A stretch of 64,000 nucleotides of DNA from Anaspis maculata (Eukaryota; Arthropoda; Insecta; Coleoptera; Scraptiidae). Each line of letters starts with the position of its first letter. Position 1 is the first letter of the stretch. The DNA lies in the NCBI GenBank assembly GCA_949128115.1, contig OX421964.1, forward strand, positions 20,174,892 through 20,238,891, written 5' to 3'. The position numbers and the translations under genes are program-made. Under the pieces are notes generated by a model. The model had not been told where the DNA came from and did no database searches. It saw only the letters and a program-made list of their open reading frames with translations. Shown one piece after another: positions 1 through 11,700 of this stretch.

Positions 1-187
1 TGTTAAATGCCATAGTTTCACTTGCTACAACAATTGTTTTCATTCGTGTTTTCATCTCGGTTTTCATGGTGTTTAAGTTGAGTTTGGAGATAGCCGGAAG
101 TAATCTGGTATGAAAATACCTGCTCTTTAATATTATCATAATAATCAAGAGCAAATACAACAAATTATTAATATATGTATAATTCGA

Positions 188-1207
188 TACAAGGTGTCCG
201 CAAATTAATGTAACAAAGTTCTAGGGCAGATTCCTCTCACCAAAACAATAAGAAAAGTTCCTATGAACATTTGCCCGAAAACGCTTCCTAAGGGACCTAC
301 AGGCCCCTAAAGGTGGGACCCTGAAGATGGGTTTTATTTAATATCTCCGAAACCGTTCAGGGGAAATCAATCAAACTTTACCCATCCACTAATCTTTTTA
401 TGCCTAAGAAAATGAGGTGAGATTTATTTTAAAATAATTTACCAGAGGTGGGATAGGCTGGTTGTGGGGTGTAAAAACACTACCAACTTTTTTGCATGTG
501 ATTTTTTTTTTATTTTAACAAGAAATTATGATATTCTGGAGTTTTCTATCAAAAAAGGTAGTCTTATTTATTCACGATAGAGTGCACCGTTTACGAGATA
601 TTTCAGATTGAATGTTTGAAAACATGGCCTGAAACGCTGATTTTAGGACTATAAAAAATAAAATTTTAGAAATCAACGTTCTCTTCTCTAAAATCTATTT
701 TTTATGTTTTTTTACATATAAAAACACAACATTTTAACATTTTACAGATTTTCCAAGTTTTTATTTTTTATATCCCTAAAATCAGCATTTCTGAACATGT
801 TCTTAAACATTCAATCTTAAATATCTCGTAAATGGTGCACTCTATCGAGAATAAATAAGACTACGTATGTTGGTAGAAAACTCGAGAATATCATAATTTC
901 TTGTTAATTTTGAAAAAAAAATTGATGCAAAAATGTTGGGAGTATTTTTACCACCCACAACCCAGCCTAACCCACCCTTGGTAAATTATTTTAAAATAAC
1001 TCTCACCTCGATTTCTTAGGCATAAAAAGATTAGTCGATGGGTAAAGTTTGATTGATTTCCTCGTTGATTTCCCTTGAACGGTTTCGGAGATATTAAATA
1101 AAAACCATCTTCAGGGTCCCATCTTTAGGGGCCTGTAGCTCCTTTAGGAAGCGTTTCCGGACAAATGTTCATAGAACTTTGTTGCATGAATTTCCGGACA
1201 CCCTGTA
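188..1207. mobile_element. Fold-back (palindromic) element of about 1.0 kb
   Basis: The two halves are inverted copies of each other. The left end TACAAGGTGTCC (188-199) matches the reverse complement of the right end GGACACCCTGTA (1196-1207). Similarity runs inward through the blocks around 270-470 and 930-1140, including the GGGACCCTGAAGATGG region and the GATATTTAATAAA-type block. The arms meet near 690-740. No transposase ORF is visible, so this is a non-autonomous fold-back. Its ends resemble those of other elements in this window (19836-21040, 45887-47415). Confidence 0.85.
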
Positions 1208-1414
1208 TTAAAAAAAATCACATAATGTGAATAATCAATAAAAATAAACTTTCTAAGTAAGTAGGTAAGTCTTAAAGATAAAATAAAAGCAAAAACAAAT
1301 ATCAAATGTTTGATATGAAAATTATGATTAATGAACAAAACATATATATATGTTATTATATATATTAACGAATATTGCGATAATCAATCTGAAATCTCGA
1401 CTTGAACGTATCTA

Positions 1415-1717
1415 TTATGTCGAATTTATAAAATCTCTTTTGTCGTTTTTCCTCAGCATTGTTGGAAGTTCCACTTTCACAAAACGTTCCATTGGCTCAT
1501 AAAAGCTTTCATCGAAATTTTTTAGGGCTGCCGCCGAGTCAAATCCGTGACAATGCAATAACACTTTCAAGTGATCAGGCAGGTCAACCCCTAATTCCTC
1601 GTATATTTTTATCCACAAGAAGTTTTCTTTGGTGGCTTTTAACATGACACCAGCAATGCTGTCACCTGTTCTTTCCATTTTCTTATCTTCCGAAATTCTC
1701 CGCGATTCGCACGCCAT
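1415..1717 (-). CDS. Small uncharacterised protein (100 aa), possibly the first exon of a longer gene
   Basis: The ORF starts at a true ATG at 1717 and ends in a stop at 1415. The protein is acidic/basic and mostly helical, with a compact segment around residues 30-85 containing LPDHLKVLLHCHGFDSAAAL. This resembles the short helical N-terminal region seen in some insect and cnidarian uncharacterised, transposon-linked proteins; that link is a memory-based impression, not a search result. There is no signal peptide and no membrane segment. Just upstream (1791-1811) lie CACGTG and GCGCATGCGC, and the upstream DNA is GC-richer than its surroundings, which fits a TATA-less promoter and supports expression. 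A donor splice site inside the ORF cannot be excluded. Function unknown. Confidence 0.45.
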   Translation of the reverse strand: MACESRRISEDKKMERTGDSIAGVMLKATKENFLWIKIYEELGVDLPDHLKVLLHCHGFDSAAALKNFDESFYEPMERFVKVELPTMLRKNDKRDFINST

Positions 1718-1790
1718 CGCCGAGCTTACAATGCATATAATTGATGAAGCAAAAGCACAAAGCTCGACACAAAGTGATTCACAAAGGCGT

Positions 1791-1811
1791 CACGTGAGCG
1801 GGCGCATGCGC
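1791..1811. promoter_or_regulatory. E-box plus NRF-1-like palindrome upstream of the 1415-1717 ORF
   Basis: CACGTG at 1791-1796 is a perfect E-box. GCGCATGCGC at 1802-1811 is the core of the NRF-1 (insect EWG) palindrome. They lie 75-95 bp upstream of the ATG at 1717 on the minus strand, in an otherwise AT-rich region. Binding is inferred from the motifs only. Confidence 0.5.
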
Positions 1812-1837
1812 CTTACATCATTCATTGCCTGTTATGC

Positions 1838-2165
1838 TCAGACATTGCACAGGCATTACATAGGCATTGCACAAACATTGCACGCATTGCACAGGCATTG
1901 CACATGCATTGCACAGGCATTGCACAAGTATTGCACAGACATTGCACGCATTGCACAGACATTGCACAAACATTGCACAGGCATTGCACGCATTGCACAG
2001 ACATTGCACAGACATTGCACAGACATTGCACAGGCATTGCACGCATTGCACAGACATTGCACAGACATTGCACAGACATTGCACAGACATTGCACGCATT
2101 GCACAGACATTGCACAAACGGTTGCAATGGCATTGCACAACAGCATGTCCCAAATATTGCACAAG
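1838..2165. repeat. Minisatellite of 10-12 bp units (GCATTGCACA / ACATTGCACAG)
   Basis: About thirty head-to-tail copies of an ATTGCACA core are separated by two to four variable bases (GGC, GAC, AAC, CGC). The array opens several reading frames on both strands, giving Cys/Asn/Val- or His/Thr/Ile-rich translations. These are artefacts of the repeat. The array sits immediately upstream of the E-box/NRF-1 site of the small minus-strand gene. Confidence 0.95.
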
Positions 2166-2298
2166 TGATTACCCCCTCGCCTCCACCTGATATAGCCCAA
2201 AATATGAATCTTTTTTGTTATATCCATTTCCGTTATTTACCTTCGCAAAAATTTGACAAACACATGACAAACACAAACAGAGAAACGTCAAGTGCATG

Positions 2299-2389
2299 CC
2301 ACGTGCCGTACATCCCACGGTCATGTCACGTTTGACGTTGGCCTCCAGAAAATGTCAACCGCCGGCCATGTTGCCATGTTGTGACGTCA
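2299..2389. promoter_or_regulatory. GC-richer island with E-box, YY1-like and CRE (TGACGTCA) motifs
   Basis: The segment contains CACGTG near 2300, two GCCATGTTG (YY1-like) words around 2366-2380, and the perfect CRE palindrome TGACGTCA at about 2382-2389. It stands out from AT-rich surroundings and ends at the edge of the next fold-back element. It could be a distal part of the 1415-1717 promoter or an orphan promoter carried by an element. No downstream plus-strand gene is visible. Confidence 0.3.
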
Positions 2390-2399
2390 CACTTCTTCG

Positions 2400-3320
2400 G
2401 TCTATAGAAAAAAAAAATTTCTTCGCCTGATCAACAAATTATGGAATAATTTATTTTTTTTTGACCACAAATAGGTTGTTGAGTCGTTTTTGTGTGATAA
2501 ACGATAAATCCGCATCCCCTTGATTCATTTATGAATACAAAAATGTTGCTGTTCTATTCTTTAACGAAGGGGTAACCTCAACTTACCATTATTTTCAACA
2601 TTACCTATTTCAATGTTTTGTCCCTAAAAATATGATTATTATTGTACTGAACTATAGCTTGAAGTTTTTTTCAACGGTGTGGATGATGAAACGGCCTTAG
2701 ATTCCACCTGGAAGCCGTGCATATTAATTTTTCTGCAAGGCCGTCAAATTTGGCATTTTTGATTTTCTACCGGGAGCGGCCAAAATGTAAATACACACCA
2801 CTCCGCCCAAGAGCACCGGTTGCGGTACTTTCGCACCAACTCTCATTTCAGTATCACAAAATGCAAAATTGTTAGACGTGAATATCGTTTTCCGCTATAG
2901 CAAACCGGTGCTCTTGGGCGGAGTGGTGTGTATTTACATTTTGGCCGCTCCCGCTAGAAAATCAAAAATGCCAAATTTGACGGCCTTGCAGAAAAATTAT
3001 TATGTACGGCTTCCAGGTGGAATATGAGGCAGTTTCATCATCCACATCGTTGAAGAGAACTTCAAGCTATATATTAGTATAACAATAATCATACTTACCG
3101 GGGTAAAACATTGAAAAAGGTGATGTTGAAAATAATGGTAAGTTGAAGTCACTCCTTTGTTGAAAAATAGCACTGCAAAAGTTTTCTTCTCATAAATGAA
3201 TCAAGAGGATGCAGATTCATCGATGATCGCACAAAAACTACTTAACAATCTATTGGTGGTCCAAAAAAAAATATTTTTCAATTTGTTGACCAGGCAAAGA
3301 AATTATTTTTTTCTATAAGA
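2400..3320. mobile_element. Fold-back element of about 0.92 kb
   Basis: A large inverted repeat is centred near 2865. The left arm carries ACCACTCCGCCCAAGAGCAC (about 2799-2818), and the right arm carries its reverse complement near 2910. Matching continues outward through GCATTTTTGATTTTCTA, the CATCATCCACA region and the TTGATTCATTTATGA block. It ends at TCTATAGAAAAAAAA on the left and TTTTTTTCTATA on the right. There is no ORF of note. Confidence 0.85.
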
Positions 3321-3435
3321 AGAATGGAATTGACATGACGAAAAATGTTATGATGCTCAAGAACAAAATTGTTTAGATCCTGTACGGTAGATAGGGCGGT
3401 ACTGAATGGCACATGGGAAAAATTCAGACATCTTG

Positions 3436-5163
3436 AAATTTTGAGGGGCCCCCAGTCGCCCCCTAATGGACAAATTTTTGAGTGCTGCGGGTCAAATCAC
3501 TTGAAATTTTATGTAGTTTGCATATGCCAAATTTCATTGCAGTATCACAAAATGCAGAATCAAAAAGCGTACCGCTGCAACTACATAGGTAGTTGTCATA
3601 TACCTATGAAGTTATGAAGTGTCAGTGATGAATGTTGTCGGAATAATACAGTGACGTAGATATTGGGGGAGCTTTCTCTTATTCCCATCATATTTTGTGT
3701 CACTGAAAATTTTCAAAAATTGATCCGATTTTTAGATTTTACGTTCAGTTTTGGAGGAATTGGCTTGCTAAGACTTTGATAAAAGCCGTTTCGGAGATAG
3801 TTGAGTTTAAAAGTTCAAAAATAGCTGGGAAAAAAATTCAAAGAACTGGAAATTTTAATTTTGAAAATTCAACGAGTTGTTCACTGAAATTAGTTTATCG
3901 GTCCTTCTAAATTACGAAAATACTATTTTTGTTGATAGATCACATGTTTTCTCTGATATTAATTTTCAGTTTTTTTTTCAATTTCTCACACCAACGCCGC
4001 AGGCACTTTTCCAAGGGAAATTCATTGTTGCCAAAATCTTCATTCTAGCTTTCAAAATAACCGAGATATGACATTCAACTTTTTTTCTCTTATGGGCGCC
4101 ATATTGCATTTTGACATTTTTGAATACAATATTTTTTTCTCGTTACAACGATGTGTCACATGCCACTGTTGAATTCATGCTTTTGAGCAAAAAATTATTT
4201 TTTTATTTTTCAAAGAGTGCTTTGGAAACAAAATTAGCACTGACAATAAACAAAACGTAAATGTTGAACATTTATTCAACAGTGACATGTGGCACATCGT
4301 TGTAACCAGAAAAGAATACCGTATTCAAAAATATCAAAATCCAATATGGCGCCCATTATAGCAAAAAGTTGAATGTCGTATCTCGGTTGTTTTGAAAGCT
4401 AGAATAAAGATTTTGGCAGCTTTGAATTCCTCTTGAAAAAGTTCCCTGACAATGTCTAGATTAGAAAAGGCCACCTTCAACCGTTTTTTGAATAAAAAAT
4501 AAAAACAAAAATTCAAATTCCTGTTTTCTCACGATATATCAAAAACTAAAATCGATACGTCAAATTTCTTTTTGGATCATTGATCGTCATGAAAATGCGC
4601 AACTTTTTCCTAATTTAGCCGACTTTGTATCTCTCAAGATAAGCGAGATACCCATGCTTAGCCTCGAAAAACGGACACCCTGTATAGAATTTATGATAAA
4701 AAACTCTATCGATTGTGACACTTTTTGCACCAAAAAAAAAGAAACGAAAAAATGAATCAGTTGACCAGTAGGTACATAACAATCTTCAATATGACGGCGA
4801 AGATAGCGGCGGAATCTTTGAAAATGAGAATGCTCATACGACCGTTTATATACAATACAAAAGTTGATTCCACATTTTATTAAAATCGTTAAACTTGAGA
4901 AAAATCAATATGGCGGCCAGGGTAGCGGCGGAACCATGAAATCCAGCTTGAAAATAATAAAGTCTATGGGCTCTGTGCAACTGGATTGAAGCGCAAACTA
5001 CCGGTGGAATGTGTCCCTAGTGACCGCCATAAGTTGCAAGTTGAAAATTGGATCAGTGCCGAATAAGGTCATTTGTTGAACATTTTGTGGCCAAACTTTG
5101 AACTCCCCTAGAGTGCCCCCTAAGGGAAATTTTTCGTGCCCCGATGGATCAAATCTCTTGGAA
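3436..5163. repeat. Diverged direct repeat pair (3436-3508 and 5094-5163) flanking a palindrome
   Basis: The two copies share the sequence pattern TGAGGGGCCCCCAGTCGCCCCC / TGAACTCCCCTAGAGTGCCCCC, followed by an AAATTTTTgagTGC / AAATTTTTcGTGC block and GGTCAAATCaCTTG / GATCAAATCTCTTG. They are probably remnants of one dispersed element family. No coding potential is apparent. Confidence 0.4.
3990..4460. mobile_element. Palindromic element (inverted arms around a centre near 4225)
   Basis: The left arm (about 3990-4185) and right arm (about 4262-4455) are inverted copies: GGCGCCATATTG with GACATTTTTGAATAC on the left, GTATTCAAAAATATC with CCAATATGGCGCC on the right. A shared ACATGTGGCACATCG-type block lies near the centre. 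A GGACACCCTGTAT end at 4674-4686 may mark the original right boundary; the left boundary is eroded. Confidence 0.7.
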
Positions 5164-8100
5164 TGGCCTGAAGAGTATTTGTACCAAACGGCATTGCTTC
5201 ACTCAAAAGTGCACGAAACTGGACCTATTTGTCGCGTAGGTACCGACTCCACTACTAATAAGAGATTTCAAGATGGCAGAGGAGTCATGACTGGATTCAT
5301 ATCTAGATAATAGAACCTCCCTGTAGTTTCCGAAAGAGACCTGAACGGTAAATTTCTGACATATGAGTTCACTGGAATTGATTCCGCAACGCCTCATTCC
5401 ACCAGTCCAACTCCACCTAATGGGAAGAAATCCAGGAAGAAATATTTGCCTCAATTTGGCAGAGATACATTTTAATTTATCACCGTCACCGACCTACTCA
5501 TTTGTCTCATGTCTAACTACTGGGTGACGAAGGGGTTGTGAAAGAAGTCGAATTTTGCAAAATTGAATGTACCTACCGAAGACCGAAGGTGTGGAGCTCG
5601 GTGTTTCTTTTGTGGTTCTAAGTTCTGGGACACTCTGTAGCTTTTCACCATCTTCCTTCTTGAGGATTATTATATTCTGCTCCAGTTGGACTCATGAATG
5701 GTTTCGCCATGATTTTTAGTATTACACCACTTGAATTTGTGTGGAAGTATTTAATATTTGATAAAGTGGGAATCATAAGCATAATCATCATAATCATAAT
5801 CTTTATTAACCTGGTGTTACCCAGGTGAAACACATTACGTGATAACCCAGGTGGGGTGTGTAATACCCAAGAGACAATTTTGTTTTTATTGGAACAGCAA
5901 TTTGATTTCAAGTTTTTTAACATTAAATTAGGAATACTGTATCCATAGACATCGATAACAATACAGTTTGTTGCACATAAAAGAATTCATTCTATGAGAA
6001 AACAAAGAAAAATGAAACAAACGAACAAAAATGCTTTTCACAAAAAAAGTAAATAGCACTAGGATGGCAATTTCACACAAAAAACATCTTATAAAGGCCA
6101 AAAAACAAGAACGAAATGACAAAATCGAAAGAAAGTGTGTCAATCACATACAATCATCACAAGAAAAATTAGAATGTTCCAGGCAAATATAGCGATCACA
6201 ATGTTGACAACGGTATTTTGTTTTATATCGATTATTAGGACATGTTTGACACCTTGCATACTCATTGTTTTGCTGTTGTGGTTGAGGTTAGACCGTTTCG
6301 TCGAAAATGTCAAGAATTTTTGAAAATTATTTACAAACAAAAATCAAAACATACTTTGTGACCCAGGTGGGGTATGACACACCTGTAACAGTTTTCAGGG
6401 TCTATAGAAGTTTTCAGAAAAAAGTTTTCAATAACGATCACACCGTGATTGTACAGTCATATACTGTACAGTAAAATAATGTACGATCACGTAAGTATAC
6501 ACACTAAAAACAATACATTCTTTGACAAAAAAGAGACAGTATTATTTTAACAAACAACAAAACAGACAAGCCTCGATCAGCCATGCTCCATAAACTCACC
6601 GACCGTGTACCTAATAGCAACCCCGGATGAGATGATGTTTCAACAAATGTTTGAATTTTTGGGGATTTGTTTCAAGTGGAACTTGAACTTGTTTCAAATG
6701 GAACTTCAAGTGTGAGTGAGTGTGAGGACTGTGAGAACGCTCATGTTCCATCCGTGTAATGAAATTTTAATTTTTGGTGGGTATCCACCTAACTACATGA
6801 TACCTTCTATTTGAACTATTTTTGGGTAAAACCGCGATGATAAAACCGGCCCAATCGAATAAATTATATTACGCATTGGATACAAAGCGCGAATTCTTCA
6901 CAACTACTGAACAAGTTTTTTGAAAGAATGGTATTCTGAATTTTTTTTTGCCTTTCGCATCGTTACTATAGAATTCAACGCTAAACTGAAAGAACAAGAA
7001 ACAAAGCTTTTGTACATCGAGGCCGGGACATACTGCCTAAGTACATTTTATGAAAATTCAATCTTACATTTCCGCAAACATTTTCAGTCGATTAATTTTC
7101 ATGGGTGGTTTCGACTTTTGATTAGTTATACAACGACAATGGAAACCATCTAAAAAGACCTGGCGTGACGAAAGCTACAGAATCTCCCAGTTGTAATCGG
7201 AACCATCGACAAGAAAATTACTTACCTCCATAATTAATTTTGTGATAGGTCATATCGATGCAGAATCGAAACGACTGGAACTTTACCTTACAAAAGACGT
7301 AGGTACCCATCAGATATGTTTCACTCTTGACCTTTTACCAGTTGTGCTTGATCCGCAAGATGCTCCCAGAACCGTGAATAAATTTATCAATGATTTTATT
7401 ATTTAACGGACATCAGCATCACCTCTTTCAGACGTTTTCATTTTTATTCCGATACAATAAACCTTCGATATTTCCCATGATTCACACAACATGCATACCC
7501 GAGATACCCATCTTTGATTTTTTTTAATTGAATAATATGTAACCAAAACGAATCGATTTTTATTGTGAAAAATGAGCTTCTACCTCTGCTATGCTGTTTG
7601 GTTGTATGTGCATCACATTTTGTGATTTATATTTCAGGATTCGATTTTTTGCTCCAGCTCGATATGAATAGGACTTTATTTTGGTGAATGAACTAAAGCC
7701 AAAACGATAGTTCGTGCAATATATTTTTCAATTTTCGGTTCGAGTATAAAGAAGTCATGAAAAAAAAGGCGCCCATAATTTCGCTACATGTGGTTCCAAA
7801 ACTTATGGACTTTGGGGCTTGTGTCTACCTATCATAAATTTTAGACGAAACCTTGAGCAGTGCCAAGGTTGCAGATTTGAAATTTTCGTGATCACGGCGC
7901 GATCATTAGTGCTAATCTGCAGTCTAAAACACACACGGAACTTCACACAATTGTGCATTAATGTAATTTTTTCTGCTTGTAATAATTATCTATTTATTTA
8001 TGTCGCTATTATCAAACAAATTGGAGATCTCGAAGAAAAAATCTGAAAACGGATATCGAATGAAAAGCATTATTGACAAAATCGTATGATAAATGGCTAT

Positions 8101-8560
8101 ATTATTCATAAAATTTTGGATCTTTATTACGATAAAAAATTTGATGGATAACAAAAAAGATGTCTTCATTTCAACAGAGGAATCAATCACTTGTGACGTA
8201 AATAGCTTTATAAAGATAAGCTTTTCCGCTTCTTTTCAGGTGCTTCAAAATATTAACAACACTATAATTATTACCATATATTATGTACTTACATGTTTTC
8301 CACTGAAGGTTAAAAACAGATTCCTTGATTATTCCTACCACATACCTACATCATCTCAAATCAACGGCGCATCATCTTCATTTCGCTACATAAGTATAAA
8401 GTGTAATCTCTACCTGTAGAATATACGCGTTATAATAAATCGCATTGATTCATCAGTTATTTTCGATTATCCCAAACACGTGCAATCGATTATCCAACAT
8501 TTTGGGAACTTCTGGCTCGGTGCTCATCTTCACGCCAGCACACAGGGAGAGGGAAGAATA
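4690..8560. other. Intergenic AT-rich DNA without a recognisable gene
   Basis: I see no ORF with homology that I recognise. Repeated words include a direct repeat of ACCCAGGTGGGGT (about 5847 and 6362) and a GGGACACTCTGTAG end at 5628. Short ORFs here have AT-driven composition and no family features. Confidence 0.5.
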
Positions 8561-8569
8561 CGGATTTGG

Positions 8570-8578
8570 TATATAAAA
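8570..8578 (+). promoter_or_regulatory. TATA box of the cuticular protein gene
   Basis: TATATAAAA lies about 170 bp upstream of the first ATG at 8746. A start site some 30 bp downstream (around 8600-8610) would give a 5' UTR of about 140 nt. This is a typical strong TATA promoter for an insect cuticle gene. The transcription start itself is inferred. Confidence 0.6.
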
Positions 8579-8745
8579 ATAAGAAGTGATAAATACAAAG
8601 TGATTTGCATAACATATTAAAAAGGCTGTGTGCAGTCTTCGATCAAGCATTTCGATCTTGAAAGTGAAAATTTGAAGATCGATTGTCCATTGTTTTACTG
8701 GTGCGCGTGTGTGCTCAAGAAATATATTATATTATCGCTATAAGC

Positions 8746-11700
8746 ATGAAATTAGCCGTTGTCACGGTAAGTTTAGTTTTTAGTTCTCATAATTGCAATT
8801 CAGCATAGAATCTATTTCTGTAGGAGTGAAAATTGCATTTGGCATTGTTTTTGTAATTTTCGAATCATTATCGCGGCTAGCCGTGCGCAATGAAAATCGT
8901 GAATTATTTTTGCATTTTCATTATTCTAGTAGACTCTTGATCCGAATGGTTACTTCAAGATTTGTTATCGCTAAGTACCTACCTTCCAAATATCATAAAA
9001 GGTGACCCAAACTTCGGCATCTGATCTTGAAAGGGCGACTTCCCAATATCTGTACCGGGCCTAACAATTGAATAAAATGGGCCAAACTATTTATGTCAAA
9101 GGTACAATAAAAACCATTTTGTCAAATATTCTGCAGGCTAGGTATTTAAGGTGATTCAATGGCATTGTGCAAAACAAAAACCATACACTCCTGCTAAAGT
9201 CAAAATAATAAGATGCTTGATACTGATTCCATTGCCGATTTTCCATATTTAGCTCGTTAACCATCAGCTATTAGATATTGGCCCTTCACTGCAGCATGTA
9301 CCGGACAAGAATTTTTGGGAAACCAAACCACCATACTACAACAGACTCTTTGACAGTATTCCCAGAAACCATTGACGGTGGTACTGTAGGTACTGACGAG
9401 CCAAAATCTGAAGACGAAACCAGGTGTTGAAAGTAACTTTCATTTCTGCAGAGAGACTTCCCCATTGTACTTTTCAAATGAGAAAAGTGATCGTGCCAAA
9501 GTGAAAATAAATCACATTTTCTACTACATGTATGCTTGATATCTGGACCGCCCTGTTTAAAAAATTACCTTTCAATAACGTTGATATATGATATGATATA
9601 GCTACTCACCTGAGCTTTTCGAAAAAGGAAGCTTTGGTTGACCGAGAGCTATGGTTTTCCTTTGAATTAGCAATTTAAAACTAGAGCTTTTCTTGTTATT
9701 AACCGGTTCTTTTGTTATTAACAAAAAAGTAGGGACTCTTCTTTTTCACTGACAGATAGGGATTTCGCTTCAATCAATTCAGGAACTTTTACTTCCCCGA
9801 CCCACCACCCAACGAGGAGGGGAAGTATTGTGAATGCGCTCAAAATTTTCGAAAATTTGATGGATATATCCGTTTTGAGGTTCCCTATGACGATTAAGAC
9901 CATTTCCAGAATGATCTCTGTCTGTGTATATGTGTGTATGTATGTATGTATATCCCATGCACTTTCTATTTTCAGTAGAATGACTTTTTGGAGCAAAAAT
10001 AAAGTGACAAGCTGGAGCGCTGGTAGAATACGGCCGATGGCCGCTGATAGTTTCGCTCCAAAACTATGCAGGTGCCATCAGCCGTAGCCGTATAGTCCCC
10101 CAGCTTGTCACTTTATTTTTGCTCCAAAAAGTCATTCTACTGAAAATAGAAAGTGTATGGGCATATGGGATATGTATGTACGTATGTTTGTCTGTAACCT
10201 TCCGCGATAACAGCCGCAACGTCTATCCGATCAACTTGAAATCTGGTACACCGACATGGTTCCACCGTCGAATGAGCTTATTAGTTTTTGGTTGTCATCC
10301 TGTCAACGGGAGTGTCACTATCAAAAAATGACAGAAGCTATATCTCACGGAACTTGGCTCACAATATGCCATTTGAAAGCTCATAAAAAATTGTATTCAG
10401 AACAGTTAGAAGTATTGCCCTATCTGTCATCTGTCATATAATAAAAAATGTCAAAGTTCAAAACTTTACCATTGATTTATTGAAAAATCGATCGTGTCAC
10501 CCCAAAACTTTCCCGAGTAGTATCTATAGTCCGGAGGTTAGTCACATCAACCTTGCACTTCGTGACAAAAGCACGAAAATTGGTAGGATGGCCCACAAGA
10601 CAGTGCTCTTTCGATTGAGACGAAGCGCCTCGCAGATTTTTTCAAAAAAAGACAGAAGCTATATCTCACGGAACTTGACGTGCGATATACCGTTCGAGAG
10701 CCCATTAAGCTTAGTTTATGATGAGCGATTTTTTGCCGCGATTTGAGCTGAGCTGAGCGGAGCGGAGCGATTTTTTTGCCTAGGCCAATTACGATGCGGG
10801 GAAGTGACATCATGAATGGACAGGATTGGTCCAGACACAAAAAAATCGCTCAGCTCAGCTTCGCTCCGCCGGGTATCGCTCATCATAAACTGAGCATTAA
10901 AAACTGTATTAAGAACAGTTAAAAGTTTTCCCCTATCATTCATCTGTCAAATAATAAAAAATGTCAAAGTTTAAAACTTTACCATTTAATTATTCAAAAT
11001 CCATCCGATGGATTGGAACCAGATTTAGCAGGAAGCAACAAAACAAAAGAATCAAATTAAGTCTTCAGTTGCAATCTTTCACCATTTTCCAGTCGAACGG
11101 TATGAATTTTCACAATTTCTCCTAGCCGTTGCCACCCGAGAGGGGGGCCTTTCGCCCGAATTTTGACCAGATCGACTCGCCTTTGATGCAGGACTCCACT
11201 CAAAAATTCATTACTGCTCGGCGATCAACTTTTTTTGAAAAAGTCAAACTGATATCGAAAGTATATTGGAGTGGGCGTCGTGTAGACCCATGTTCAAAAT
11301 CGGCACGGTTCCGGTTTTCTGACGGTAATTTTTTAAAAATGGAATTTGTATATTCCGTGAATTTCAAAAAACTGCAATGCCAACTTTGACATGCGGTGAG
11401 CCCCACGAAATATTCATTTTAGGTGCAGGCATGCTGGAAATGACAGTTGGAGAAAAGATTAAATTTATTTTTGGAAAGAAAATTTTCGAAATCGGACTCA
11501 TGATTTCCGAGTTTTCATGTCTAGAAAAACCGCAAATTTTCCAACTTTTAATCCCGCGAACAGATTTTCACCATTTTTTTTAAACAAGAGGTTACTGGTA
11601 CTGGCTCTTGAGCATTTTCCAATAATTTTCTTCTCAATTTCTAGGGAATTTCCCTGTTGAAAATGTAAAATAGGCCTGGGTTATCGAAACTGGATTTGAA

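Noticed and set aside
1838..2165. CRISPR-like repeat array
   Set aside because: Units are 10-12 bp without unique spacers, in a eukaryotic genome; it is a minisatellite.
1629..2335. Several overlapping ORFs on both strands (up to 179 aa) over the minisatellite
   Set aside because: Their sequence is a direct translation of the GCATTGCACA repeat in different frames, with no domain and no start context.
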